Notes under the pieces: generated by a model
Told to the model about the DNA's origin: nothing
What the model saw: the letters and a program-made list of their open reading frames with translations, nothing else
Database searches by the model: none
Position numbers and translations under genes: made by a program
DNA from: Entamoeba histolytica HM-1:IMSS
Lineage: Eukaryota; Evosea; Mastigamoebida; Endamoebidae
Assembly (NCBI RefSeq): GCF_000208925.1
Contig: NW_001914888.1
Location: 39,316-103,315 of the forward strand
Length of the DNA stretch: 64,000 nt
Direction of reading: 5' to 3'
Part shown: piece by piece, positions 8,669 through 19,621 of the stretch
Position numbering within the stretch: the first letter of the stretch is position 1
How the letters are laid out: the number at the start of each line of letters is the position of its first letter

Positions 8669-11284
8669 TTAGAAAGTTCCAAATGATGATTTATTGTGTT
8701 TATTTTGATATTTCTTATATCCAATATATCCAACAAATAATCCAATAACAAGTAATATAACAACTAAGAAAAGAACAGCAACAATAATTCCAAAGATTTC
8801 ACCTCCACTTAATCCATCTTCTTCATTATCTAATTCACCTTCATAATAATCAAATTTAACTCTCATCATACCACTATCACTATATGTAGCACCTCCTACA
8901 AAAATATAATATGTTTGTCCTTTTTCTAATTTAGTAGTTAATATCGTACCATGTTGCCCTACTGGTGATTTATAAAAATTAGTTCCTTTATAACAATCAC
9001 CTGGTACAGATAAATCAGTAAGCATTTCACAAGAAGTATAAACACCAATTTGAGTATTAAAAGTAGTAACATCATCAGTTTGTATTAATACTTTTTCTGT
9101 TTCTTTTGGAGTATATACAAACCATTTTCCTTTTAATCCATCAGCAACAACTCCACACTTACTTCTTGATGAATGTGCCTTTTCTGTATATGAATAATAA
9201 GTACTTGGAATAGTAATTGTCTCAGCATTACTACATTTAGAACTTTCTTCAGCAATATTTTCATAAATATTAACTCTAGTAACTGTTTTTTCTACTGAAA
9301 CATCTGGGTTAATACCAACAAGTGCATATTTACTACCTTTACCAGAAGAAGTAACCGTAGTACCATATCCACATTCATTTATATCATTTGTATTATAACA
9401 TTCTCTATTTCCATTATTTTGAGTAAATAAAACTTCAATCATAGTACTTGTTACTGTCTCACTTCCACAAGTTGATACAACATAAGTAGTATCTTCTGGT
9501 TGTTCATATTTAAGAATTATTGCTGGGAATGAATGTAAATTAGGGAATCTAAGATGAGAACATTGAACAGGTAGTTGAGTTCCAATACCAAAAATACCTG
9601 AATAAGGAACTGTTACTTCATACGCTTTATCAAATGTCGTTCCTTTAGTATCTCTTTTTACAGCCCAATACATAAAAGTACCAAACTCATTACCACTTCC
9701 TTCTCGAAGAATAGTTGTAGCAAATACAAATAAACTTTCTCCCTTTTTAATGGTTTCAACAGAAGTAGCATATAAGTCAAAAGTAGATTTAATACATTCT
9801 GAACACCCTTTTAGAGTAGCAAGATATCCAGTATATTGTTCTGGTTTAAAAGTATAAACTCCATGCATAATATTCATATCTTCAGTTTCAGCTTTTAATT
9901 CATACCATCCTCCTTTAAGATTCTTTTTATTGTCTTTACAATCAAATACAGTATAACTTTCTTGATTACTTCCAATAAGGTATTGAGTGAATTGATCTCC
10001 TTCTGTTGTTATATTTAAAAGTCTGGCATGTTCACAAAGATAATTATCTTTAAAATCAATTTGCATTACCCCAACATTAACTTTACATTGTGGATTAGTA
10101 CAAACTACTCTAAATCTATACAATTGATTTGCTTCAAGGAAGACATTAATTAATGCATCATTACCACACGTATTAGAACTAACTTCAGCACAATTGTCAC
10201 ATCCATTTGAATAAAGTTCAAGTGACGTATGATCAGATCCTGAACTTTGAGTGAAACAAGTATGAATAGCATATCTCCTACCATCTCCTCTAACACTAAA
10301 GTACATTCCAGTTTGTTGAGTATTGAGAGAACAAGGTGAGGTACTTTTAGTATATCCAGACATATCCATAATTATATTAAATGGTTTTTTGGAAATTGAA
10401 AATGAATTAGTACATTTGTAATTATCTCCACCATTTGTTCTGAATGTAACTTCAAATGACCCAGAAACAGGTGATTTTGATGTGTCTCCAGTAAAATGTA
10501 CAAATACATAATATTCCTCTCCAACAATAAATTTGTCATAGTATAAACGTGCGAATGAACCACATCCTTCTGTAGCTTCTGCAATTGGTGCATCACCCAT
10601 ACAACCATTTGAAGTAGTTACTTTTTTATAAAGATAAATTGTTGTTGGATATTGAGTATTTTTATTACATGTATCAATAACATGAGTATTTTGTGTAGCA
10701 TTGAATTTAAACCACATACCTCTCAAAAGTCCATGATAATTTCCACTATAGGTTAAACTAGATAAAATAGTTGCATCAACAGTTTGTGGGAAACTATTAA
10801 TTTTTAATGCATTAGAACACGTAGTACTAGTAGGATTAATATATTCTTTTATAGTTAATCTAAATGATCCACTGTCAAGATTCGTTACTCCAGAAACAAT
10901 AATAAAATAACTTTGAGATGCTTTTACATTTACAATCAATTTAGATCTATGTCCATCACAAAGTCCATTAGGGTCTCCATCATTAGCTCCAACACAAGAA
11001 GAAGTTACATCGTCAATACAAGAACTTCCAATAATAATTCTTGTTGCAAAATTTGTTTGTGCATAACATGTAGATACTTCAATCATTTTGTTAGAAGAAG
11101 GTGTATATTGAAATATTACTGACTTGTCTTCATGTACTTCAGAGTCAACTTGTTGACAACTCCATTTATTGGTTTCTCCTTTGTAACTCAAATTAATTAC
11201 ATCATCAAAATTTTCTTGAATTGTAATAGGTTTTTGGCAACTTGAAGCATAAAGGCTAACAATAAATAAAAACAGAACAACCAT
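8669..11284 (-). CDS. Type I membrane glycoprotein resembling the cysteine protease binding family (CPBF)
   Basis: 871 residues in one exon. A signal peptide (VVLFLFIVSLYASSC) is followed by about 810 luminal residues with many cysteines and several beta-rich modules that each end in a GSFRLTI-like strand, as in bacterial pre-peptidase C-terminal (PPC) domains. One membrane helix lies at about 830-850 (IIVAVLFLVVILLVIGLF). A short basic tail follows with GYIGY and KKYQNKHNKSS. Size, architecture and tail match the Entamoeba CPBF receptors that carry lysosomal hydrolases to lysosomes and phagosomes. That family link comes from memory of the architecture and is not an alignment. The start codon is the only ATG that keeps the signal peptide. 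Confidence 0.72.
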   Translation of the reverse strand: MVVLFLFIVSLYASSCQKPITIQENFDDVINLSYKGETNKWSCQQVDSEVHEDKSVIFQYTPSSNKMIEVSTCYAQTNFATRIIIGSSCIDDVTSSCVGANDGDPNGLCDGHRSKLIVNVKASQSYFIIVSGVTNLDSGSFRLTIKEYINPTSTTCSNALKINSFPQTVDATILSSLTYSGNYHGLLRGMWFKFNATQNTHVIDTCNKNTQYPTTIYLYKKVTTSNGCMGDAPIAEATEGCGSFARLYYDKFIVGEEYYVFVHFTGDTSKSPVSGSFEVTFRTNGGDNYKCTNSFSISKKPFNIIMDMSGYTKSTSPCSLNTQQTGMYFSVRGDGRRYAIHTCFTQSSGSDHTSLELYSNGCDNCAEVSSNTCGNDALINVFLEANQLYRFRVVCTNPQCKVNVGVMQIDFKDNYLCEHARLLNITTEGDQFTQYLIGSNQESYTVFDCKDNKKNLKGGWYELKAETEDMNIMHGVYTFKPEQYTGYLATLKGCSECIKSTFDLYATSVETIKKGESLFVFATTILREGSGNEFGTFMYWAVKRDTKGTTFDKAYEVTVPYSGIFGIGTQLPVQCSHLRFPNLHSFPAIILKYEQPEDTTYVVSTCGSETVTSTMIEVLFTQNNGNRECYNTNDINECGYGTTVTSSGKGSKYALVGINPDVSVEKTVTRVNIYENIAEESSKCSNAETITIPSTYYSYTEKAHSSRSKCGVVADGLKGKWFVYTPKETEKVLIQTDDVTTFNTQIGVYTSCEMLTDLSVPGDCYKGTNFYKSPVGQHGTILTTKLEKGQTYYIFVGGATYSDSGMMRVKFDYYEGELDNEEDGLSGGEIFGIIVAVLFLVVILLVIGLFVGYIGYKKYQNKHNKSSFGTF

Positions 11285-13329
11285 TTTAAAGTCGTTTATT
11301 CAACTTTTTAATTAACAGTTCCTTTTTATTCTAAAACTCTTTTTCTTTTTTTTTTACGTTGAATTTTCTTGTTATACTTACAATTTTCATTATAAACCAT
11401 TTCTTCTTATTATTTTATTACAAAAATACTTTCTCGATTTTATTTTGTATCTTCTTGTTAAAATCAGAAATTTCAAATTGATTATTCTTTCATAGAAAAC
11501 TCTTTTATTTTAATTTTCCCTTTTCTTCTTTCTTTTATACTTCTTCCTTTTTCAGCATAACCTTTTATAATGAAAACAGAAATAATTCTTTCAAAACTAC
11601 TTCATTGCAATATGAATGAAAATATTAAAATAACCATTCAAAAGACTGTTAATACTATTAACTTTTTCGTATTTACTTAAAACTATATTATTTCTAAAAA
11701 TAAATAGTTGAAACCCCAATATAAATATAATAAATTCATTTTTTATTTCTAATATATTCTAAAACATCAAAAAAATTTTCATTTGTTAGATAAGAACGAA
11801 AACAAATAACAATAAGGAATAATTTATTATTTGAATCAAGATATATTATAATATACCAAAAGAAGTTCACTGTCTAATTATGTCTTCTTAATAGTTTTAT
11901 TAAAAAAACAATGAAGCAAAAGAATCACCGATAATAAAGATTTTTTTTGATAATAACAATATCTATAATTAAGATTAATACATTTATTTTTAATAATATA
12001 TATTTCATTTGTTTATCAACTCATAATAAGTTAAATAAAAAATAACAATGTTTGAATGAAAATAAATTATGGATATTATGTCTATTAATATTTTATTTAT
12101 TATATAATTTTCTACAAAAAAAATTATTCATTTCTTCAATATATTGAATAACTATTCACTTAAAATTATTTTCAATGAATTTTATTTTTCTAAAAATTCT
12201 CTTCTGAAATGTTTTATTAATGGATATTTATTTATGTTTTATGGTTTTAGTTTTTAGTATGCCGAAAATAATGATTAATATATTATGTTGTGCCATTGTA
12301 ATTAACTGAAAGAATGTATTGTACAATGAAAAATCAAAATAAATAAATCACACCTCTTTTTGATGATAATATCTATAATGATATAACTCAAAGATATGAA
12401 ATACATATTGTTTAAATATGAAATATTATATCATTCCATTATGAATGAAAATTAATACAAATAATACAAAATAATTCTTATTTTATTAATATAATTAGAA
12501 TAATTAATAGTAAAAAAAATTAATTTCTTGAATAAGATAAGAAAATTGAAAAAAAAAATTAAATGCTACGGTTATGAATTGAATTATGTTAATTGTTAAA
12601 TAATTTAACTGTGCAAATAAGTACTTCTTAATGACATACTTGACAGTTAATAAAAAATGTAAAATGCCAAGTGCTTAAGTAAATATATTTATTTCATGTG
12701 ATATGTATTACAAAAATGAATAACCAAGAATCTAGAGATTTTTCAAAATAGAAGAACATGAGATAATAAAATATTTATGACTAAATAATATAAACATACA
12801 ATTATTTCAATAACTATAATTGATACATCGAATAACTCATTGTCAAATGTTGTAAATTCTTTAATAAAAATAAATCAAAAAAATTAATATATATTAATAC
12901 TTCTTTTTAAATGTTATCAATTAATAAAGTTGAATCATTCATAAACACTGAACGATATTTAAGTTATAAAAATAATAACTAAATAAAAGTTAGCTCATAT
13001 ATTCATATAACAAATCAATTAAATAGTTAAGAAATAAATGAAATATAAAAAACCTGAAAAAGAATTTTAAGTAACATAAATAATAAAGTTATTACACATA
13101 ATACTGAACTAACTAGTTTAACATAAAACAAACTTATTTAAGACGAGTAGTATTAATCTGTATTACCATTTATTTTGATTTATCTATTCAATAAAAAAAT
13201 AAAATAAGTAATTTTTATTTAAGAAAAGAAAACCAGAAAATTAAAATAATGAAAAAACAAAACATAAAAAAATTTAACAAAAATAAAATTGTTTTTCATT
13301 CAAGATTGTTATTTATCACTTTTTCTTAT
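11285..13329 (+). other. Long AT-rich intergenic stretch, no gene seen
   Basis: About 2 kb with stops in all frames and no frame carrying recognisable protein. It is dominated by short A and T runs and AT-rich words. I found no tRNA-like cloverleaf, tandem array or copy of the 515-bp repeat here. It begins the gene-poor island that runs to about 27.8 kb. Confidence 0.5.
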
Positions 13330-13882
13330 TTAATTCTGAACCATCATTGTATCTTCTTCTCTTAAATATTCTCCTAATTCTCCTTGATTATAACAGACAA
13401 TCCCTGTTGCACTTATTCGAGAATATTCAACTGAAGAACATGCTGTTGTTCCAAATCCATTTGCAATATCATTTTCATTAAACATAACACATCCTATGTT
13501 TCTTGCCATGTTGTCTGTTATTTTACTTATTCCGTTTTTGACTAAATGATTTCCATATAAAAATGATGTTTCTGCTTCTGGTTTTACCCATATTTTACAT
13601 GAACATTATTGTGCTAAATATGGTAATGCAGTTATGTGAAGTTTAAATTTCCCTGTTTTAGTGAATTTCCCAAAACATGTGCCAAGTGATAATAAATTCT
13701 CTCTTCCAATTGTGGTAGCTTGTTCTGCAATACTAAGTCTCACATAATAAACTCTATCCTTTTGTAATCTAAAACAATACTCTTCATTTTCGTTGTCTAT
13801 TAAAAATCGAATGTTTCTGCCAATGTACTTCGCTAGTTTCTCAAAAAAATGATTTTGTTTCTTCATCAGTTAAAGGTCTCAT
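13330..13882 (-). pseudogene. NIP7: Disrupted NIP7 (60S ribosome biogenesis factor)
   Basis: The reverse strand encodes a full-length NIP7 (about 183 codons; the family is usually about 180) with two lesions. It opens at 13882 with MRPLTDEET, the family's N-terminus. A run of seven T where six would keep the frame (13843-13849) then shifts it into a TGA. An overlapping ATG at 13866 restarts in the right frame and gives the [10 protein letters not shown] and [15 protein letters not shown] blocks. At 13606-13608 a TAA stands where the family has Tyr. In-frame family sequence continues after it (KIWVKPEAETSFLYGN, then GFGTTACSS and GELGEYLREED) to the real stop at 13330. The stop removes the whole C-terminal PUA RNA-binding domain. 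NIP7 is normally essential for 27S pre-rRNA processing, so an intact copy should exist elsewhere. A sequencing error could explain the homopolymer but less easily the stop as well. Confidence 0.88.
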
Positions 13883-14271
13883 TCCTCACTTCTCTCTTTT
13901 GCTTTTCAGTTGTTTTTATTTCTGTTGTTTTTTTAAAGGGGTTTTTCTTCTTTTTTTTCTTCCTTCTATTTCTTGTTTTTTCTTTTTTTGTAATTTATCC
14001 CACAATTTTCTTTCTTGTCTTTCTTTTCATCTCATTTCTTGTGATATATCCTATGATGAACATTCTAACCATTTGTTTGCATTAAACTCTACACCACTAA
14101 TACTCTTTATTGAATCAATTCAAATACTCACCTCTCAATTTGAAGTAAATCGAATTGTGGATATTCTATTAATTGACTTTTTCACACAAAATTAAAATAA
14201 ATTTAATGTTTTTTGAAATTCTTCATAAAATGAACCAAAAAATTACCTAAAAAATATGAATAGATTCAAAA
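13883..14271 (-). other. T-rich (plus strand) leader region of NIP7
   Basis: About 390 bases. The plus strand has long T runs, so the NIP7 strand is purine-rich just upstream of its ATG. An open frame on the plus strand here is Phe/Leu/Ser low-complexity, as expected from antisense A-rich DNA, and is not called. Confidence 0.45.
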
Positions 14272-15438
14272 TTAGTGGCACACGTCTTGAACAAATCCAT
14301 ATTCTTTAAATCCCATGTCGGATTGATGATCGATTTGTAAGTATTCTTCATTATTTTCATATCTATTCATATCAACGCATGACTCAGATTCATTATTTTG
14401 TGTAATAACTCCATTTTTACTTAAACATTCAAACTGAGAAAGCATTTCCCTAAAATTAGCAGGAAGTGCTACACTTATTTTAACTGATAACAAACTACAA
14501 TTAGCCACTGTACTTTGATACTCAAATAAAGGAGAACCTATATCGTTATATAATAGGTTATCTTCCATTGAGCTACTAATGTTAGTAGGAGATTGTGGTT
14601 GTTGAATTTCAACATCTTCATTTAATTGTTGAGATGATGAACTAACTTGGTTATCAAGACATTTGAATTTACTTTCATCAATAGCTTGATCCAAGAACTT
14701 TTCTTTTGAAAGCAAAAGAATGTTTCCATATGATGTTTCATTTAAACAATCTTTGTCCCCAATAAAAACACTTTCATACTTTGTTTGAGAGTCTTTTTCT
14801 TTTTTTGTTTGAGAGTATTTTTCTTTTTCAGAACTTTTTTCTTTTTTGAGATATTGACACAAAAAGTCATATACTTGAATTCCTGTTGTATTTAATACTT
14901 CTATTTTATTAAATATACCAATACATTTCCCATCTTTCTTTACTAATGGAAGTTTTGTATATTGTTGACTACTAATTGTATTTTTTGATACTTTTGTGTG
15001 TGCCAAACTATTATCATTCCCAAGTTCATTGTATTTAAGATAACATTCATTAATGATGTTCATAACAACAAGTTCATTGTAAACTAATTTCTTCTTATTT
15101 TGTTTTCCACTTTTCTCAGTTACTTCTTTCTTTATTGGAATTCCTTCTTTATCAAATTTTAATTTGGCTTCTTTCCCTTCTTGAACTACTTCATACTCAA
15201 ACTCTTTATCCAATATTATTACCTTATTTTCGTTCCATATCTTTTGAATAGGGAAGAAGTGGTGTAACTTTTCCGCTCTTCTTTGTTCTTTTGAAATAAG
15301 AAATGACCATCCTTTTGTTATCAAGTAGTAACACCCAGCTAATATATACATTCTTCTTGTATTTGTCGAATTCATTTTAGTTTCAGCGGGGGATATTTCC
15401 TTTGGAGTTGTTGTAACTTTATCTATTCTTTTTGCCAT
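14272..15438 (-). CDS. Unrecognised 388-residue hydrophilic protein
   Basis: One clean frame from an ATG at 15438 to a TGA or TAA-type stop at 14272. The first 150 residues look folded and basic, with a Trp/aromatic core (YILAGCYYLITKGWSFLIS) and a mixed strand-helix region. The middle has Lys/Glu/Ser repeats (KEKSSEKEKYSQTKKEKDSQ). The C-terminal part is acidic, rich in Ser, Asn and Gln, and probably disordered. There is no signal peptide or membrane helix. The overall shape (a basic folded head plus an acidic Ser/Gln tail) would suit a nuclear regulator, but no known domain is visible. It lies in the gene-poor island next to the broken NIP7. Confidence 0.65.
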   Translation of the reverse strand: MAKRIDKVTTTPKEISPAETKMNSTNTRRMYILAGCYYLITKGWSFLISKEQRRAEKLHHFFPIQKIWNENKVIILDKEFEYEVVQEGKEAKLKFDKEGIPIKKEVTEKSGKQNKKKLVYNELVVMNIINECYLKYNELGNDNSLAHTKVSKNTISSQQYTKLPLVKKDGKCIGIFNKIEVLNTTGIQVYDFLCQYLKKEKSSEKEKYSQTKKEKDSQTKYESVFIGDKDCLNETSYGNILLLSKEKFLDQAIDESKFKCLDNQVSSSSQQLNEDVEIQQPQSPTNISSSMEDNLLYNDIGSPLFEYQSTVANCSLLSVKISVALPANFREMLSQFECLSKNGVITQNNESESCVDMNRYENNEEYLQIDHQSDMGFKEYGFVQDVCH

Positions 15439-16062
15439 ATCTTTAATGAAAAGATAGTTATCATCTAGGTTAAATAAATAACTGTAACTAAAAATAAACT
15501 AAAATTCTAATGATTTTTAGATTTTAAATAGTTATTCCTCAAATAATGATTTTTCTTTGAATTTTTTAATTACGCTTTCATAATTAAATAAGAAGTTTAT
15601 TTTATTATTTATATTCTTTTTAAACTATGAATTAATTAATTTAATTTATACTTAAAAATTCAAAAATTATTTTTATAATTATTTTTTTTTCTTTTGTAGA
15701 ATAAATTCAACTCTGCCAATTTTATAAATAGTGAAAAACATAACTCTTTGACATAATTTCATTTCTTTTATACTTGTTTACTTTCTAACTTTAATATAAA
15801 TCAAAAAATAAAAACCTGAAGGAGGAAGAATTTACTTTGGTTGATTAATTTTTATATTATATTGTGTTATAACATTTTATATTTAACATCATTTATTTTA
15901 TTTTAGTGAACGGCACATTCTCTTAAAAGTTAAGTAGATAATTATTTATTTTTATATATCAGAATGATAAAGATATATCAGAAAAGAGTATTATAGTTTG
16001 TATAGGTTTATTATTTTTTTGAAATTCTGATGTTATTTATTTGTCTTGTACAAAATTGAAAT
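15439..16062 (+). other. AT-rich intergenic stretch
   Basis: About 620 bases upstream of the minus-strand gene at 14272. No coding frame or RNA gene seen. It probably holds that gene's promoter next to its ATG. Confidence 0.45.
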
Positions 16063-16578
16063 ATCGAAGGTAACATGTCTGAAACACTACACACAAACAT
16101 TAATATAATTCAAACTTCAATTTTAATGGTAATTATCTGATTATGACAGTGTATTTGAATTAGGAATGTATTAGGGAATACTGCAAAGGGTGTAGCAAGA
16201 TATTATGATAGAATATTACATGGTGTAATATAAGAATCTACTAAAGTGTGGGTAAGACTAAAAGAAAATTAAACATAATAATATAGTGGGAATGAAATAC
16301 TCTCTTCTCTCATTCATAAAATAAAGAAAAAAGGAAAAAGAAAATGTTTAAAATTAAGACAGAAAATAAACAAAAGGTTAAAAAGAAGAAATAAGCAGAA
16401 GAAGGATGAGAAGACATTAAAAGGAAAAATAAAACAAAGAAGTGCTTTCCTCATTTTGCAAGAAAAAACATAAATGATAGGTTAAACAAAAAGATTACTT
16501 TTTTTTAAAACAGCTCAGGGATTAATCTCCTCTAAACTAGGAAGAATATATGAAAAATCTATTAATACTTAATTAACT
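16063..16578 (+). repeat. About 515-bp dispersed repeat, left copy (inverted relative to 27083-27596)
   Basis: Read forward, this block matches the reverse complement of 27083-27596 over its whole length with few differences. It starts at atcgaaggtaacatgtctg and ends near ttaatacttaattaact. Shared landmarks in order are the acactacacacaaacat word, ggtgtaatataagaatctac, a long purine-rich tract (agcagaagaaggatgagaag) and taatctcctctaaactagga. Differences are scattered substitutions and small indels, including one in the cagctcaggg / aagcgaaggg segment. Neither copy has a convincing open frame or poly-A tail. I found no third copy in the window. Confidence 0.85.
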
Positions 16579-18254
16579 TATTTTTATTTTCTTGAAAAAA
16601 TGGGTATTTTAAAAACTGAAATTGAATTATTACACTATTAATAATAAAAACATAATATTGAATAAAATATAATAGTCTATAAAATAATAGTCATTTTATT
16701 AATAGTTATATTCGTACAGTGGTAATACATTCCTGTTTATTATATTATTTTATTTTTAAATAAAAAACTAATAACAATCACCCCATTATTATATTGAACT
16801 AATTAGTGGTACTTCACCATTATTTATACATTCATAACATTTATTTTCTCATTTCTGAAAGTTCTATTTAATTGTATATTTATTGAAACAATATTTATAC
16901 AATGATATTTTGCTTTAGTTCATTGAAAATTATTTGAACATTTCATTGTTTTTAATTAATATTTATAATAGAAAATCTTGTCAATTAAAAATGCATTTAC
17001 TTTGTTTATAAGACAATAGCAAACACTGCCTAATTGATTTGTTGCATTATATTATTCAATAAATGATAGAAATAAAACTTTTTTTAGTTTTATCAATCAA
17101 TTCTTTTATATTAAATGAGTGTATTATGTTATTTTGTTCTTTACTTGTGTATTAAATAAGTATTACGTTAAACTTTTAATATTTTTTTCAATTGGGATTA
17201 TGTTTATTTTAATATTCTCTATTTGAAGATTATATTATTGAAGATATTGGAGATACATTCTACGCTAAGTACTGACATTAATCTAGAAATTGAAAGACTA
17301 TTTTCATTAATATATAGTACAAATGAAATAAACTGGTTAGTTAACAATATTTTTTATTGTGTAGAATATTTAAGTCAACATAGTTTATCAAAAAATATTA
17401 CCAAAACAAATATCTTTTATTCATTTTACCATTAAAAAATTACTGAAAAGATATTACAATTGACAACTCTCATATGATATTCTAGTTTTTTTATTATCAA
17501 CTAAAAATTGTATATAAAATGCAAAAAGAGAAATTATCTATAAGAAAATTCAAAAAATACAATTCTAAATATTATTGTGATGGTTTTCAAAAAGAGTTAT
17601 TACATTCAATCACTCCATGAAATGAAAATAAATTTAATCATTATCTATTTAATCATCTACTACATTAATGATAGTTATGAATCTAGTTATTACAAAACAT
17701 CCTCTATACTACAAGTCTAAATTTATTATTCAGAGAATAATGATAATAAATAAAGAATAAAACTATGAAAGAGTGTTTCAATCATTTAAACAATAATATA
17801 AATAAAATAAAGTATTTCAACATTATGAAATTTAATTCATGAAACTAATAAAAAAATATATTCAATTAGTCAACACAAAAGATGAGTATTACTTCTCTTA
17901 TAAACTAATTAATTTATATTATTAATGTAATATATTGAAAAGAGTCATCAACAAATAATAAGTTAAATGAAATGATAATATAGAATATAATTTAAATGTT
18001 ATGATACTTCTAGTTAAAGAATGTGGATTGATTGGTAACATATTTATATGTATGTAGGACATGTTGTTCATTACAAAAAGACAGCCAAATTATAATTTAA
18101 AATTATTATTATAGTACTTTAACAAATTTTATTTCAAGTGAATAAATGTTATCATATTTAAAACAATAAAAATAAGTTGATTTTAAACATCAATTAAAAT
18201 AAAAGAACATACCATGATTTAAAAACAAATTGGTAGAGACATATTAAAATAACT
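16579..18254 (+). other. AT-rich gene-free stretch
   Basis: About 1.7 kb, among the most AT-rich DNA in the window. One 70-codon frame (17223-17435) lacks an ATG at its start and matches nothing I know, so it is not called. No tRNA or tandem repeat seen. Confidence 0.45.
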
Positions 18255-19112
18255 TTAGAGTGTTCCAAAAACATTTGGTTGTCCTGAATAATTCCCATTA
18301 AATTCTCCAAATGGAGTGTATTCTTGTGGTAATTGTTGACTATTTTGAGTAATAATTGGTTGGAATGTGTATTGTTGAGGAAACATTGATTGAATAACTG
18401 AACATATTTCAAATAATGTATTACTTTGTTCTATGTCCAATCCTCCAAGAACATTCATTAAATGAACTTGTAAAGTACTATATTCTATACCTGCCATTTT
18501 CTCACAAATAGCTTGAATTCCTGCTTCAATTGTAGTAATTTTTGTTTCTTCTCTTCGAGTTAAACTACTAAGACGTTCAAGAAGAATTGTATTTGAAGAT
18601 AATAATGCTAATTCAAAAACCTTTCTTTGTGTTGCAGAATTTGGAATTGGAAGGTCATTCTTTTTAGGTTTTGTTGCTTCAATTTGTTGATGTACTAAAG
18701 ATTTATTAATTATTTGACGAGACTTCTTTGTTCCATCAATTTTTGAGGTACAACGAATTGGATATGAAATTACTTCTCCAACAACAACTCCATTATTATA
18801 AACATTTGCTCGAATTTTAAATAACATATCTTCATGTTTACTTGATAAAACATTTAATTTACATTCAATGTTAATAGCTTCATTAGAAACTTGTTGAACT
18901 TTATATGAAATTGGTTTTTGTGATACATAAGGAACAGGTTTTAATTCTGGAATATCATATAATAATTCACATGTCACCTCTGCATTTTCTATTGGTTCAA
19001 CACTCGTTAAACATAACATAAAATTTGTTTGTTTTACAACAACATAAACTTCATTTTTACCTACCTTTTCATTCATAACACATGTTTGTCTTTCTAAAAA
19101 CACCTTTCCCAT
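18255..19112 (-). CDS. Unrecognised 285-residue protein with beta-rich head and Gln/Pro tail
   Basis: Single exon with clear ATG and stop. Residues 1-130 look like an all-beta domain (VYVVVKQTNFMLCLTSVEPI, then LFKIRANVYNNGVVVGEV, ending YPIRCTSK and a basic KKSR). This recalls the Ig-like DNA-binding folds of Rel-type factors, but I cannot match it to one. Residues about 165-235 are helical with a heptad-like pattern (VFELALLSSNTILLERL). The last 45 residues are rich in Gln, Asn, Pro and Gly (QNSQQLPQEY). There is no signal peptide. A nuclear DNA-binding regulator is one possibility, at low certainty. Confidence 0.68.
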   Translation of the reverse strand: MGKVFLERQTCVMNEKVGKNEVYVVVKQTNFMLCLTSVEPIENAEVTCELLYDIPELKPVPYVSQKPISYKVQQVSNEAINIECKLNVLSSKHEDMLFKIRANVYNNGVVVGEVISYPIRCTSKIDGTKKSRQIINKSLVHQQIEATKPKKNDLPIPNSATQRKVFELALLSSNTILLERLSSLTRREETKITTIEAGIQAICEKMAGIEYSTLQVHLMNVLGGLDIEQSNTLFEICSVIQSMFPQQYTFQPIITQNSQQLPQEYTPFGEFNGNYSGQPNVFGTL

Positions 19113-19621
19113 CCTATTTTCTTCACTTGCTTTTCACTTAACTAAGATCACTTTTTTTTTAAAAGGGGTTTTTTTATTTTTAACTTTCGTATTTTACTTT
19201 TCTTTTGATTTTTTGATTATTTATTATATTTTATTATACTTATTTTATTTTTTATTAGAATATTTCTTTTTAAGTTCATTGAAACTTTGAAGAAGTAATT
19301 CTTGTACTTCTATTAATAAATTCGTTGCTATTTTTTTCTATCTTTTTTATTGTGTTTTTTCGGAAGATCTTATATTTTCATTGGTTTACTAAAGAATTTA
19401 AATAAACACCATTTCGTATAACTTTAAATTCTCAGTTTAAGTAAAAATACATCAATAGTTCAAATTTAAATATAGACAATACTCAAAGTAATAATAGATA
19501 TTTTATTAATTATAATTTTTAAGAACAAAAAACATATTATTAAATTTTTGTAATAAATAACGAAAATAAAAACAAATTTAAAACCCTAAAAAAAAAAAAA
19601 AAAAAATATGAAAGAAAACAG
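19113..19621 (+). other. Divergent intergenic region with poly-A tract
   Basis: About 510 bases between two divergent genes. It has T-rich runs near the minus-strand start and a long A run (about 19590-19606) just before the NOB1 ATG. No coding frame seen. Confidence 0.5.

Noticed and set aside
13849..14195. Two overlapping Phe/Leu/Ser frames on the plus strand
   Set aside because: Both come from the T-rich leader opposite NIP7 and look like translated homopolymer runs.
17223..17435. 70-codon frame in the AT-rich island
   Set aside because: It starts without an ATG, has no recognisable motif and sits in gene-free DNA.
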